From contig CAJNDS010002386.1 in the NCBI GenBank assembly GCA_905221605.1, positions 310,001 to 374,000 of the forward strand: DNA of 64,000 nt. Direction: 5' to 3'. Of this stretch, positions 12,701 through 22,300 are shown piece after piece. The stretch comes from Symbiodinium natans (Eukaryota; Sar; Dinophyceae; Suessiales; Symbiodiniaceae). Under the pieces are notes generated by a model. The model saw only the letters and a list, made by a program, of their open reading frames with translations. It had not been told where the DNA came from and searched no databases. A program made the position numbers and the translations under genes. Numbering within the stretch: position 1 is the stretch's first letter; every line of letters begins with the position of its first letter.

Positions 12701-13141
12701 AGAATCCTGGTGCAGGTTCTTCACTCCTCACGAGCTTCTGCAGATCGCCGGCTTCCCTTCCAGCTTCATCTTCCCCAGGACCGTCACACCACACCAGCGC
12801 AACTTGGATCCGCCTGTTTTTGCTGGGCGGTCTTGACTCTCTGTTGAACTGCGCGGGTTGGAAATGAGGTGAAATGAGAAAAGGCATGGAATGCATGTAG
12901 GGGTACTGGTAGTACCCAGTAGGATTCCTGACAAGCAGGACCCCTCCCTTAAAGGAAGAGCTCCCATGAGTGCCATATGTGCCCTTTGCGACAGCGGTAG
13001 CAAGCGCGACGTACGGCTTCAACCGGCCACCAAGGTTACAAGCTCATCGGTGACTCGGTAAATGTCGACGTGGTCGCCCAGCTGCTACGTTTTATGATCT
13101 TTGAGTGGACAAACCTGGGCCTCGAAGCTTGTGGGATGTAG
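6761..13141 (+). CDS. TRDMT1: DNMT2/TRDMT1-type C5-cytosine methyltransferase, many exons
   Basis: DNMT2 enzymes transfer methyl groups from S-adenosylmethionine to cytosine 38 of tRNA-Asp and are kin of DNA methyltransferases. Phase-matched exons: ~6761-6923 motif I (VVELFSGIG), 7041-~7092 (GGFRAAF), 7643-7710, 7824-7898 (LANEVYSSNFG), 7987-8018, 8148-8213 (motif IV SPPCQPYTR with catalytic Cys), 8413-8528 (motif VI LLENVVGFE), 8751-8788, 8870-8963, 9096-~9175 (motif VIII IPNRRPRIYLLA), ~11881-11960 (TTCFEAY), 12696-12798 (RFFTPHELLQIAGFP), 13035-13141 (RYKLIGDSVNV), ending TAG. Order and motifs match DNMT2 throughout. Introns are 81-236 bp where defined, with GC or GT donors and AG|G acceptors. 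Oddities: GNS of motif X reads GDS; the end of the GGFRAAF exon and the 9.2-11.9 kb part are unresolved; an N-terminal extension precedes motif I. The family call is firm; the exact model is not. Confidence 0.9.
9638..9988 (+). CDS. Open stretch inside the DNMT2-like gene, possible exon of its variable insert
   Basis: It begins at an AG|G acceptor (CCTGCAG|G) and is open for 116 codons. It starts with a Pro/Glu/Ala-rich segment ending PKKAKKS. It sits directly after the motif VIII exon, where DNMT2 proteins have a variable insertion in the target-recognition region. The real exon is probably shorter, ending at a GT or GC inside. Alternatively it is intronic. Confidence 0.35.
   Translation, partial: VHTPEPAEAPAFLPKKAKKSCWRLTGAVITVGALLPAESDFPSTRTHHPEPLLGFSGWVDSVRTFQAQQLFEGHHGHWRSICSEMRRNSGNLPQGISSIEQRIDLQCAPTRDSPGW
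10392..10889 (+). other. Long open frame inside the DNMT2-like gene, coding status unclear
   Basis: 165 codons are open, with a Pro-rich middle and a tail reading SKEYELIHVHSRPMK before TGA. No methyltransferase motif is visible. It may contain one or two true exons mixed with intron. Confidence 0.25.
11225..11359 (+). CDS. Well-delimited exon of unknown affiliation within the DNMT2-like gene
   Basis: It begins at GAGTCAG|G, runs 45 codons open (TALAKTTKLGNLSCCFDEIS..., ADKPPIELYEEASRLL) and ends at a GC donor (CTTTT|GC). The composition is clearly coding. It does not match the conserved DNMT2 blocks, so it is either part of the enzyme's variable insert or an exon of another transcript. Confidence 0.5.
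12300..12535. repeat. CA and G-rich simple repeats in an intron
   Basis: A short CA run (12311-12324), a triplicated GACTGTA word near 12424-12446 and two G runs at 12492-12520 lie between the last DNMT2 exons. No coding signal is seen here. Confidence 0.8.
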
Positions 13142-13384
13142 GATGGAAGAATATGAACTCGTCACCTGTGTGCAAAGATCGCGTCCGGTGGCGGCAGAAT
13201 GGTGCTGCTGTTCTACCATTTCTATCTGATAATGAGTGCCTGACTCTTAGAGGGTGTGACCCTCCACGGCGTCTGCGAGTGCAATGAGAAAGCATCAAGC
13301 TGCACAGTTATTCAGTGGTAGTGGGAGGTCGCCAATGACCAACAGTTGCCAATGAGATGTGTCGTGTGAGCACAAGCTAGTTCT

Positions 13385-14990
13385 GTGCAGAGCTTGATTT
13401 CAGAAGCGCTTGCTGCCCTTGAAGTTCGGCTCAAGGCCGGCATGGAACATGCATCTACGCATTTGTCTCCTCATCTCCAAATTTGTTATGTTGAAGGAAG
13501 CAAACCACAAGCAAAAGGCAGAGCTTGTAGTGGGGCAAGGGAGCTCCGACTGCGCGTTGGAAGCCTTGTGCAGCACTACTGGCGCCGGCATCTCAGTCTG
13601 GGACACGCGACAGGCCTTGCAGACCTCGCTCCTCAGTCTTTGGGTGTTGGATGACAGAAGATACTGGGCCGGAGCTTGATTAGGTTTGAATCGCAGATCA
13701 GTCAAAGCAGCGCATTGGCAGAGTGGCAGACTTGTTGTGACGCTCTAGTGCCCAACTAAGGTGACGGGAACCCTTCAGGTGCACAACCATGGCAGAGGAC
13801 GGGACATGGAAACACGGAAAATCAGACCCGCGATGATTTGCGTTTTCAAGAAGCGATGCGAGGAAGCGCTGCGGCCCCGCAAGGTCTTCGTAGCATTTTC
13901 GTAAATCTGTCAAGTAACTTCTCGTAGGGAGGCTAGACTCCGAAAATCGCGACTCGTAGGCTTTTGCAATATCTTGAATGGTGGACCACGATTTTCGATT
14001 TCTCTGGGGTCTGAAGAAGGCGGCGAACCCGGCCTTGGTGGTGAAGACACGCAGCCAATGCCCTGGTCAGACTGGATTTCCGTTCGTTACATTCCGACAT
14101 CAGAGTTCTTCCATGGGTCGATGCCGGATATGCTATGCTAGCTGCAACATGATGACCATCATTTGTACAAGCGTGTGCATTACGGAAAGAGCTTCAGCTC
14201 GCGGAGGCTCTGTTTCGAGGTACATCCAAGCTTCTGAGTTGCTCTCTCAAATATGCTGGCTCAAGCCATCACAACAATGACTAAGACTACCGACAGCGCC
14301 ACACCAACAAAGCGTTGCAGCCCTGACCGAGAGATGGCAACAGCTGCCGCAACTGCAGCAACGCGTCGGCTGAGTCCTAACATGCCCGAACCCGGACACA
14401 CAGCTTCTAATGCTCCATCGAAGATCAACACACACACACAGCCAAAAGCTGATAGTGAGACTCACAGGTGCCCATCTTGACTCGGATCCGAAGATGAGGG
14501 AGCTCAGACATTGCACAAGGAGAGGGCCCGCATCCGAGGTGGCCTCTTCACCTTTGTTCTCAATCAGCTCGACTTCTCAATCTGACCGATGCGGGCTCAA
14601 GTCATGCATCACCATCGCCACGGAGCCAACGTCATTTGGAGAGAACGCATGTCTACTTTGCATACCTGCAACAAGATTTTCTCACTTGTGGTTCACACGA
14701 ATCGCCATGGTGGATGCCTGCGAAGACGAGCAAACAGCACTGCTGAGGAAGCAACTGAGACTGGCACTAACATGCAATCCCGCTTCAGATGGAGGGTAGC
14801 TTTGGGCAGTGACTGGGAACACAGGCTGCAGGGATCTAGGGCCGGCCAAGGTACGTGCTGTCCCGAAAGGGCGAACTGGAGCAATTTGCAGATGCCGAGG
14901 ACGTGCCTCAAGAATAGACACGACGCCCAAAGATGAGGTTGGATGAACTGCGCAAGTTCGAGAGTTTCGCAAGGGGAGTTGCTGTGTTTT
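13385..14990 (+). other. Candidate exons of one or more unknown genes
   Basis: Coding-like segments: 13389-13436 (SLISEALAALEVRLK, ending before a GC donor), ~13487-13679 (MLKEANHKQKAELVVGQG, ends TGA), ~14253-14430 (Thr/Ala-rich, TKRCSPDREMATAAATAATR), ~14505-14580 (LHKERARIRGGLFTFVLNQL), ~14707-14790 (MVDACEDEQTALLRKQLR) and ~14940-14977 (LDELRKFESFAR). All are on the plus strand. They use different frames, so introns must separate them. I recognise no domain and cannot tell how many genes they represent. Confidence 0.35.
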
Positions 14991-15014
14991 TTGACATGTC
15001 TTTCGTTTGGCAAG

Positions 15015-16511
15015 GACAGCGCCTTTGGCCCGCACTCCGTGTCACCGTTTGTACCGTGTGCGCCTGGACGAATCCCGTATGTGCTGCAGGCCACAGCATT
15101 GCTATGCAGGTATGCAGTGTTCAAAGGTTCACAGAAGACAATGACATTCTCTTCCAGAACCACCATCACAAAAACTTACAAGATTTCAAGATATACTGTA
15201 CCCAATCATAGTGCGTCAATGCAGCTACACATGTGCAACTTGCACAACGTGCGCAGTGCTCCCGTCCTTGGAGGCAGCTCGGCTCGGGCCTGAGGCACGC
15301 ATGCTGCCCGTCTGGGCACGATGCATCGTCATGATTCGTCATGATATCATGTGTGAAGTAATGTCAGCTATATCTGACCATCTCTGTGTCCTGGGACTGC
15401 ACGGTGTGCTTTTCGCAGGACGTCCTGTGGGACTTGGGCTGTGGAGATGGCGTGGTCCTCATTGAGGCACCTGCTAAGACCCTGCGAGAGGAACAGTTGT
15501 CCTTTATCGACGGCCTTCGTTTGCATTGCAGTCATTTGCAGTCTGTTGGTCTAGCAGTGGGGCTTCAGTGTTGAAGCTTCGGCATCTTCCGAGGTCTGCA
15601 TGAGGCGGTCAAAGCTCCTGCATGCTGATGCCGGACGTTGGTCCTGGCAAGCCCTCAACAATAACTCCACCTGAAGATGCCCAGTTTCGCCCCGTACCAT
15701 GTGATTCGCTTGTTGCTTTTGATCCCAACCATCCTCTCCTCTGCTGCATGTCTACAGCACTCTGCCAGCCTCGGCACACCTTCACCAAAGTAACTTCAAT
15801 CGTGATGCTTGCCCTCGTGGCATTTGGTTCGAACCGCGCGTTCTTGGAGCGCCTTGCGCCCTACAACAGTTACTGGCGTGCGCCAATGCCCTCATGCGAA
15901 ACGCCCTTGTGAAGCCGAGCTTGCTTTAAAGTTCAGATTGAATACATTTGAATCTGCTGGCCAACTGCAGCTAAAGAGAATGCATTTGCGCCATGCAAGA
16001 AAGGAATAGGTAGGCCGCTGTTCATCTTTTCGTCCGCATAGGCGGCGCGCCGCTGTGGCTGCCGCTGTGTAGGGTTGGACATCGATGGGCCGCCTAGGGC
16101 TCAGCTATGCTCAGCTTCGGTTTGCAGTGTGCGCCGCCAATGCTATGACGTTTCCCGATCACAGTGCTTTAGGGCTGGAACAGAAGGAGTGCTGCATGTG
16201 CCTTTGTCAAGTTTCACCTTTCATACCAACCTCAAAAGTTGTGCACATGCCCCGATTCCATATGAAATCGCGCGGTGGAGAAGCCGGGTGTCTGTGTTTC
16301 GTGTGACAAGGTGCATTGCCACGGCAAGACAGCGTGCCAGGGAAGCCAATGTCGAGGCCTGCAGACAGAAGACCCCATAATCAGGGGATTTCACTAGTAA
16401 AGAGAGTAGGCCCTGAGTAGGCTTTTATCAAAGAGCCATGTCCATTTGCTTTGGCCGCGTGTGCAGGAGCGCTGCAAATGGCTGCGCTGCGATATGCTGC
16501 AGCTTCCTCAG
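15015..16511 (+). CDS. Class I SAM-dependent methyltransferase, partial exon set
   Basis: Four exons read as one Rossmann-fold methyltransferase. 15015-15089 reads SAFGPHSVSPFVPCAPGRIP then YVLQ. About 15257-15294 reads LPSLEAARLGPE. 15419-15466 reads DVLWDLGCGDGVVLIE, the SAM-binding motif I (D-x-G-x-G-x-G). 16467-16511 reads ERCKWLRCDMLQLPQ, resembling the region around the motif II/III acidic residues. The join 15294/15419 is in phase; donors at 15090, 15295, 15467 and 16512 are all GC; acceptors are mainly AG|G. The substrate cannot be told. The 3' end is not seen: the copia element starts 213 bp after the last exon, so it probably sits in the following intron or beyond the gene. Confidence 0.6.
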
Positions 16512-16719
16512 GCCGATGCACGTCAAATGCACGTCTGCACATGCCGGCAAGTGGCATTCTTGATGAGATCGTTTTGGTCGATCTCGCTGTTATCCTATCT
16601 GCTTGTGCTTTGTGGAAAGCAGATGAGAATGATTGAGAATGATGCTCATGACACCAATGATCGGCAGGCGATTCATACTTGACAGCATTGCAAAGCCCTG
16701 ACAGAGAAACAGTCAGTTC

Positions 16720-16724
16720 CCGAT
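16720..16724. repeat. Target-site duplication, left copy (CCGAT)
   Basis: CCGAT directly before the 5' LTR equals the five bases directly after the 3' LTR. Five bp is the usual duplication length for Ty1/copia integrases. Confidence 0.95.
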
Positions 16725-16880
16725 AGTTAACTAAACTGGCCCCAAACCACCGTTTAGCTGTACATACCAAGTAGGGTTAGGAGAGCAGATTCGGATGACT
16801 GATTGTATTTTGGCTCAAGGAAAATAGGCGTGCCCGTTGTGCGTCTTTCCTTGTCTTAAGTACCTTTGTTGTACTTAACT
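16725..16880 (+). repeat. 5' LTR, 156 bp
   Basis: It starts AGTTAACTAAACTGG and ends GTTGTACTTAACT, giving short inverted ends AGTTAA...TTAACT instead of the usual TG...CA. It is identical to 27324-27479. It contains a 13-nt spliced-leader match at 16807-16819. Confidence 0.97.
16807..16819 (+). promoter_or_regulatory. Dinoflagellate spliced-leader 3' end inside the LTR
   Basis: ATTTTGGCTCAAG is identical to the last 13 nt of the 22-nt spliced leader that dinoflagellates add to mRNA 5' ends, and it is followed by G as at many trans-splice junctions. It starts at LTR position 83, leaving about 60 bp downstream that could be R-U5. It could mark the 5' end of the genomic RNA. Confidence 0.7.
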
Positions 16881-16897
16881 GGTTAACAGCCTCAGGC
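16880..16897 (+). other. Primer-binding site
   Basis: TGGTTAACAGCCTCAGG starts with the last T of the LTR. TGG pairs with a tRNA CCA tail and the rest would pair with an acceptor stem. I cannot name the tRNA; it is not the common initiator-Met complement TGGTATCAGAGC. Confidence 0.65.
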
Positions 16898-16981
16898 TAC
16901 GTGGTCACTTTGGTAGGAACGTAGGCAAAGCCGCGCGCCGCCATAGTGCCCCCTCCATAACCGCACACCTGCCTTGAGAGT

Positions 16982-17404
16982 GTGCTTGAAATTGCGCGAC
17001 AGGAGCCGCTGGCCCTGCCTCATTCATACTTCACATCCAGCATTGTGTCGAGCCAGAGCCAGGCTCAGCAATTGCATTCACTTCACCTGCAAGCCACCGT
17101 TGGGCTTTCCACGTGGCATTCCATATCTCGAAATCTTCGATCGTGCATGCAAAGCACTGAGCCGGAAGAGCATTACGCAACACACCTCCACATTTGGGTT
17201 CATTTCATTAAGGCCTTGCGTGAGAAACGCATCACGCGTTTGTTGATTGCTCATCCGCTAAATTGGTGGAGAAGGTTCGTGAGTAATCTTCTTGCTAATC
17301 ACTACAGAGAGGTATCGTTTGACTGGCAGCTTAGGGTCCTTGTCCGTGCTTTAACGTACGCCGACGATAGGTGGGTCCCTAGATTGCCTCAATACTTTCC
17401 GTGA
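16982..17404 (+). CDS. Leader ORF of the retrotransposon, unknown, no clear ATG
   Basis: 140 codons are open from a GTG. The second half looks protein-like (HLHIWVHFIKALREKRITRL, NWWRRFVSNLLANHYREV). An overlapping frame continues from about 17391 to 17540 (reads VHRVAAHLRCGVEVLAPLAL). It could be an upstream exon, a third ORF or degenerate leader sequence. No family is recognised. Confidence 0.3.
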   Translation: MLEIARQEPLALPHSYFTSSIVSSQSQAQQLHSLHLQATVGLSTWHSISRNLRSCMQSTEPEEHYATHLHIWVHFIKALREKRITRLLIAHPLNWWRRFVSNLLANHYREVSFDWQLRVLVRALTYADDRWVPRLPQYFP

Positions 17405-18059
17405 CATCCAGGTACATCGTGTGGCTGCGCATCTCCGCTGCGGTGTCGAGGTGCTCGCCCCTCTTGCCCTGGTTGGTTCTGACTTTCGGACTTCACTTCA
17501 AACATTCCTGAACATCTTGCCTTTGTACCCTCTCCTGTGAACCCGTGCACGGTTTAGGGAGGCTAGGCCTTGTGGGTACCCTAGGCGTCTGACGAAGCAT
17601 CACTGCATCACCGTGTGCTTCGCCTCGAACTGCCCAAACAGCAGGTTCAGTTCAGACTTCGATCTTCGCGTGGTTTGTGGTCTCCCTTCGGGTTGAGACT
17701 AAGCCCATCACTCCGCCAACAGCAAACCCACAGTGCCGTCGGCTTGACCACGCACTGTGAACGCAACATCGGACAAAGTCCCAATCCCTAAGAGGTTTCA
17801 GGGTCAAAGCAAAGAGAGTCGCGGGTCTTCCCCACTCTCATCCGTGTGCATTGGCTCAGACAGCCGGTTGAGTGCGTGTCGTTAGTTGAAAGACCTGCAT
17901 TGCCCCAATATCCCATCTGAGGAATCCCGGCAAGGTAGTCAAGCTCAGGCACTCTGCACACATTCTTCTGGCCACTTTCTAGGCTTGTTGGGGTCGCCGC
18001 CCGAATTAGGCTTAGAGGGGTCGCCGCCCGAATCAGGCTGTGCAATTGTCTCTGGTACC
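17405..18059 (+). other. Retrotransposon leader, no supported gene
   Basis: Apart from the end of the open stretch near 17540 I see no coding signal. Two near-identical GTCGCCGCCCGAATYAGGCT units lie just before the upstream ORF (about 17992-18039). Confidence 0.6.
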
Positions 18060-19314
18060 ATGGGTTGGAACGATTTTTTTGCAGGCGTGGGAACGCGTGA
18101 CCTCTGAAGAGTCCTTTGTGGAGCGTGTGACTGCTGCTTTTTCCAGGGCCACGAACTCGCCTGCGGTCAAAGGCTCGTCTGAGTTCCGTCGGAGGAAAGC
18201 TGTCCTCTTGGTGGTCATCCGTGCGCTGGTGCAGCTTCTCATCGGTACTCAGCAACAGTCTGGGGCCATACGGCTGGTCCGAACTCGAGAAAGAGAGCTC
18301 GAGGGCACGGAGGCATTGCCATATCATCCTTACGCTACGTTCGTCGAGGATACCCTGGAAGAGGTCAGGGGAGTGCTTCAGGCACCTTCGCCGGAGCCTG
18401 AGATACCGGCTCCGAGGACTCCTCCTGTCGCAGTGCGTTCCAGATCTCCGCCTCGTTCCTTGGTTGAGGGTTCTGACCAAACTCCGGTACCTCCTAGACC
18501 GCGACCGAAACATAAGGGTGATCGAACCCCTGCACCTCCTAGGGCACGACCTAAACATAAGGGTAATAGAACCCCGGTTCCTCCCAAGGCAAGTACCTTG
18601 CCCGGAACACCAGGTCCGTCACGTGCACCGGAGGCTGCAGCAGATCTTCTTGTGTATCGTCCCAAAGCAAAGGCCCGACCCGAGTCCAGACCACCGCAGG
18701 ACTGGGAGTTGGACGAAAGAGAGTATCCAACCATAGCGGATTCGTTCAGGGAACAGGTTGAATTGGGACAACACTCAGATAGAGAAGCCATAAACCGGTG
18801 GACTACTGAAGAGTGGAGAGAGCATAATCAGGCGCTCTCATCTTCTTCTTCTGCCGCGCCGCGTGTTGCACCTTTGGAAGTGGTCGAAGTGCGTGAGGAC
18901 ATCCCTGTCCTGATTTCATTGGATTTCAGCGGGGTGCTCAACATCCACTTTCAGGACAGCCGAGATTTTTTGGACCGTTTGAACGCAGAGCGTCCGAGCC
19001 ACGTGAAGCTGAAGTTTATTTGCACGAGTTACTCTGGGACAGAACGGGCCAAAGAAACGCGTCAGTCGATGGCTTCGGAGCTTCCGGGCGTGCCAGTCTA
19101 CATCACTAGCTCTCCAACGGGCCGTCCTGGAAAAGGAGCCTTCATTAAGCGTTTGATGGACCGGCGGTCGGATCACTTTGCGTGTCATTTGGATGACAGA
19201 TCAGACATCGTGCGGGACGTCGAGGCGTATGGTGTTCACGGTATTTTGGTATCGCCGAATACGTGGCTGACTGATCTCGTGCCCACTGTGTTGTTGTGGC
19301 TGCGGTCCCTGTAA
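18060..19314 (+). CDS. Retrotransposon ORF1 with HAD-like domain; frame broken at a T7 run
   Basis: The ATG at 18060 lies in an ideal context (GGTACCATGG) but reads only 15 codons. The adjacent frame is open without any ATG until deep inside the protein and runs to TAA at 19312. A one-base change in the T7 run at 18074-18080 would join them; alternatives are a +1 frameshift or splicing at TTTTTTTGCAG|G (18084/18085). The middle is Pro/Arg-rich with repeats of (R/K)PKHKG(D/N)RTP. The C-terminal ~135 residues resemble a HAD fold: LISLDFSGVL (nucleophile Asp at 18922, second Asp replaced by Ser), motif II near FICTSYSG, Lys of motif III in GKGAFIKRL, and acidic motif IV HLDDRSD (19186-19206). 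HAD enzymes are mostly phosphatases; the DxS variant may be inactive or altered. The call rests on motifs only. Confidence 0.7.
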
Positions 19315-19340
19315 AACGCTAAAAGAGAGCTGCTGACCTT

Positions 19341-19346
19341 CAGGGG
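19341..19346 (+). promoter_or_regulatory. Possible trans-splice acceptor before the polyprotein
   Basis: CTGACCTTCAG|GGG lies 30 nt before the polyprotein ATG and after the ORF1 stop. An AG|G at this place fits addition of a spliced leader, giving ORF2 its own capped mRNA. No experiment supports it. Confidence 0.4.
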
Positions 19347-19373
19347 AACCTGGGGTTTCTATTGCCTGGCACC

Positions 19374-22300
19374 ATGGCGATGAGTCCCGAAACTACTGAT
19401 TCCTCGCTCCAGGTGTCCACTTCCAGCACGCCGCCTACACAACAGGCGCGGGCACTCAGTGCTGTAAGGGCACAAGAAGCAAGGGTAGGAGAGAGCAGTA
19501 GTGATTCCACTCCCGTAAGAGCCGTTTCAACCGGAAGGGGAAGGTCCTCTCAACCCTATGCCTTAGCTAGTTCCCGAAATCGCTCTTCCTCCGCTAGGAT
19601 GCAAGCTTTGTTGCCTCCGCCAGCTTATGCATGTGAAGTTGCAAGTCCTGCACCAGCAAGTCAACCTGTTTCGCTTGCACCGGGCGATGGGACAACCACC
19701 CCGGATGTGCACTTGCATCAGCATGTTCAGCGCATTGCCCCAGAATTGCACCTGCGTCAGAGTCGTCAGGAATTGCATCTTCATGGGGTTGATTCCCGAA
19801 CACATTCTCAGGCCGTTGCTGCTGCACAGCTGGCACAAGCGCAAGCACAAAACATTCAACAGGACGCTCAGGTGTTTGCCCAGAACGTTCAGCATGAAGC
19901 TCAGGCATACGTGCAGGTTGCAAAGAGTGAGGCTCAGGCATATGTTCAGAGCGCTGTCACTTCTGCTCAACATGAAGCCATGCAGCACGCACAAGAGTAT
20001 GCAGAGCGCGTTAGGGCTGAAGCTGAGAGACAGGTCCAGAGTGTTTCAGAACAAGCCGGTCAGCATCTTGCACAAGCAAACGAAACCATTGCCTCACTTC
20101 AGGCTAGGAATCGTGAGCTTGAGGAGCAGCAGGAAGAAATGATGAAGCGGATTGCGATGATCCAAGCTGAGATGCAAAGCATCAAAGCTCAACAACAGTC
20201 CCAAGCCGACACATCCCACCTTCACGCAGAGCGAGTGTCGCAGGCCTCAAGGGCTCAGGACCAAAATGGCACGGAGATCAGTGAAGCCCTCAAGGCCTTG
20301 GCTGCAAGTGTTGGTGAGACAATGAAGGAGTTGCGAGAAATCGTCAGTCCCAAAGCATCCAAGCCTAAAAGCAAAGCGAAAGGTTCGGGGCTCCGAAACG
20401 GGACACCCTCCCCTAAGCATAAGAGTCCAAAGGTCTCAGCGACTCAAGGTCAAAGATCTGCTGGTGTGGCTGCTGCGCCTGTTCCAAATCGGTTTGGATG
20501 CTTCTGCGCACCCAGGTTGCCAGTTTTCACCGGTGTTGGTTTGCCGGCTCCGTCTAGATCCAAGAAGGGTTCTTCGAGTGACAATCCCTTCAACGTCTTC
20601 TCCACTCCCAAACCTCCTTCAGTCGTGCATCCCCCAGACCCTCCGATGCACTACGACATCGGGTCCGAACACGAGGAAGGTGAGGAGGAAGAGGAGAGGG
20701 AAGATGACCCCATCATTGATGTCACCGATGCACCGGGGGAAGAAGAAGTAGACTATGAGCAGGATACTTACCACAACAAAGATCTTCGAGACCTGAAAAT
20801 CCCTGCACTTCCTTCGACAGCCGCGGGATATCGAGCATGGAGGAACGGCGTTTTGACATCGTTCAGCAGCATAGACAAGAGTGGGAACGCCAGGATACTG
20901 AGATGGCTCCAGGTCGCCCTTGATCCAGCCATAGGAGACCGACAGATGCGCAATCTGCAGGTCACGTCTGACGGCCTTCCCCGCCTTGATGCATTCCTGG
21001 CTGCACAGCTTACAGATCCAAAACACCTCAAGGGAGACTACGGAGTCGCTGCCCAGGCGTTCACCGAGCGAGCACATGCGTTAGGCGTGCAGCCTTCCGG
21101 GCGTGCGCTGTTGGCAATGCTCAGCCGAAGGTTTCGGGTAGACCGGATCAGGGGGGCGACAGTCTCCCAGCAGACACTCTTAGCCATCCAGCTCGAAGGC
21201 TTCAGCCAACAACAACTGCAAGCCTTTAGAGAAAAGGTTGAGTTTTGTTTGAACGGTTTCAGTCCCGAAGCATGGCCCGCTGAGTCTACCTTGTTTAGCT
21301 GGTTATACTCCAGGCTCAAGCACTGCAGGCTTCTTTCCAGAGCAGTCGACAAGATCAAAGACTCCAATCCAGGTAGCAACAAGCGAACCTTTGCGTGGTT
21401 GTGGTCGCAGCTTGTCGAATTGCTAGATGAGCTGAGAGAAGAAGCAAACGAAGAGTCAATTCGTGACACTCTCATCAAGCCCAAAGCCAAAGCTGCTCCC
21501 GCCCCAAAGAAAGAGGAGCGTTCCCGCGATAAGCCGGACAAGCCCACTCCTGCCAATCCAGCCCCTCCGGCCAAGACCAAAGGTTCTGGGAAGGATGGGA
21601 AAGACAAGGATGGCAAGGGAAAGGGGGGTAAAGGGAGTGGTAAGGGTGCAGATTCACAGAAAACACCAAACAAGCCAAAGGCGAAATCAGGCGGTAAAGG
21701 CCAGGGCTCCAAAGCTGAAGGCAAAGCCCCAAGCAAAGGAAATGCCCCCAAAGCTACCGTACCATGCCTGTTCTTCCCAAAGGGAACGTGTAACCGGGGT
21801 GAGAATTGTCCGTTTTCGCATGAGACCTCTCCCGGTAACAAGGCCCCAGGGTCAAAGACTACTGGAGCTAGCGCTACGGCAAAGAGCTCTGCCGCAGCTG
21901 TCGCCCTGCTGCTTCCCACTACGGCGCGGGGTGCCTCGGTCGATGGTTCCTCCACACCGAGCAAGACAACCTTTTGGAAGCGTTCAGGATTGAGTAGGTT
22001 CTTCCAGTTCGTTTCGGGGTGGTTTACTGTGTTCAGCAACATCTGCGCTCCTGCCTGTCCCGCCACTGTCACTCCGTTGCTTGTAGCATCTCAGCATCAG
22101 CACCCGCAACAGGGATGGTTCTACCACGAGTGGATCGCTGATAGTGGTGCAGGTAGATCCCTAGAGAGTCGTGAAGCCCTCAATGAACAAGGCATTCCTG
22201 AAGACGCATACGCACACATGGCCGAACAGGCACCCACAGTATCCTTTTCCACAGGGAATGGTGTCGTTGATTCAGGGCTCATGCTTGGCTTCGAGGGTTC

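Noticed and set aside
12615-13022. 135-codon minus-strand ORF
   Set aside because: Overlaps the antisense of the DNMT2 exon encoding RFFTPHELLQIAGFP, which fixes the plus strand as coding.
17788-18558. 256-codon minus-strand ORF
   Set aside because: Opposite ORF1; Arg/Ser-rich as expected for the antisense of a Pro/Arg-rich sequence.
21038-22072. 344-codon minus-strand ORF
   Set aside because: Lies entirely opposite the Gag/CCCH part of the polyprotein; composition is a mirror of the Lys/Pro-rich coding strand and no domain is seen.
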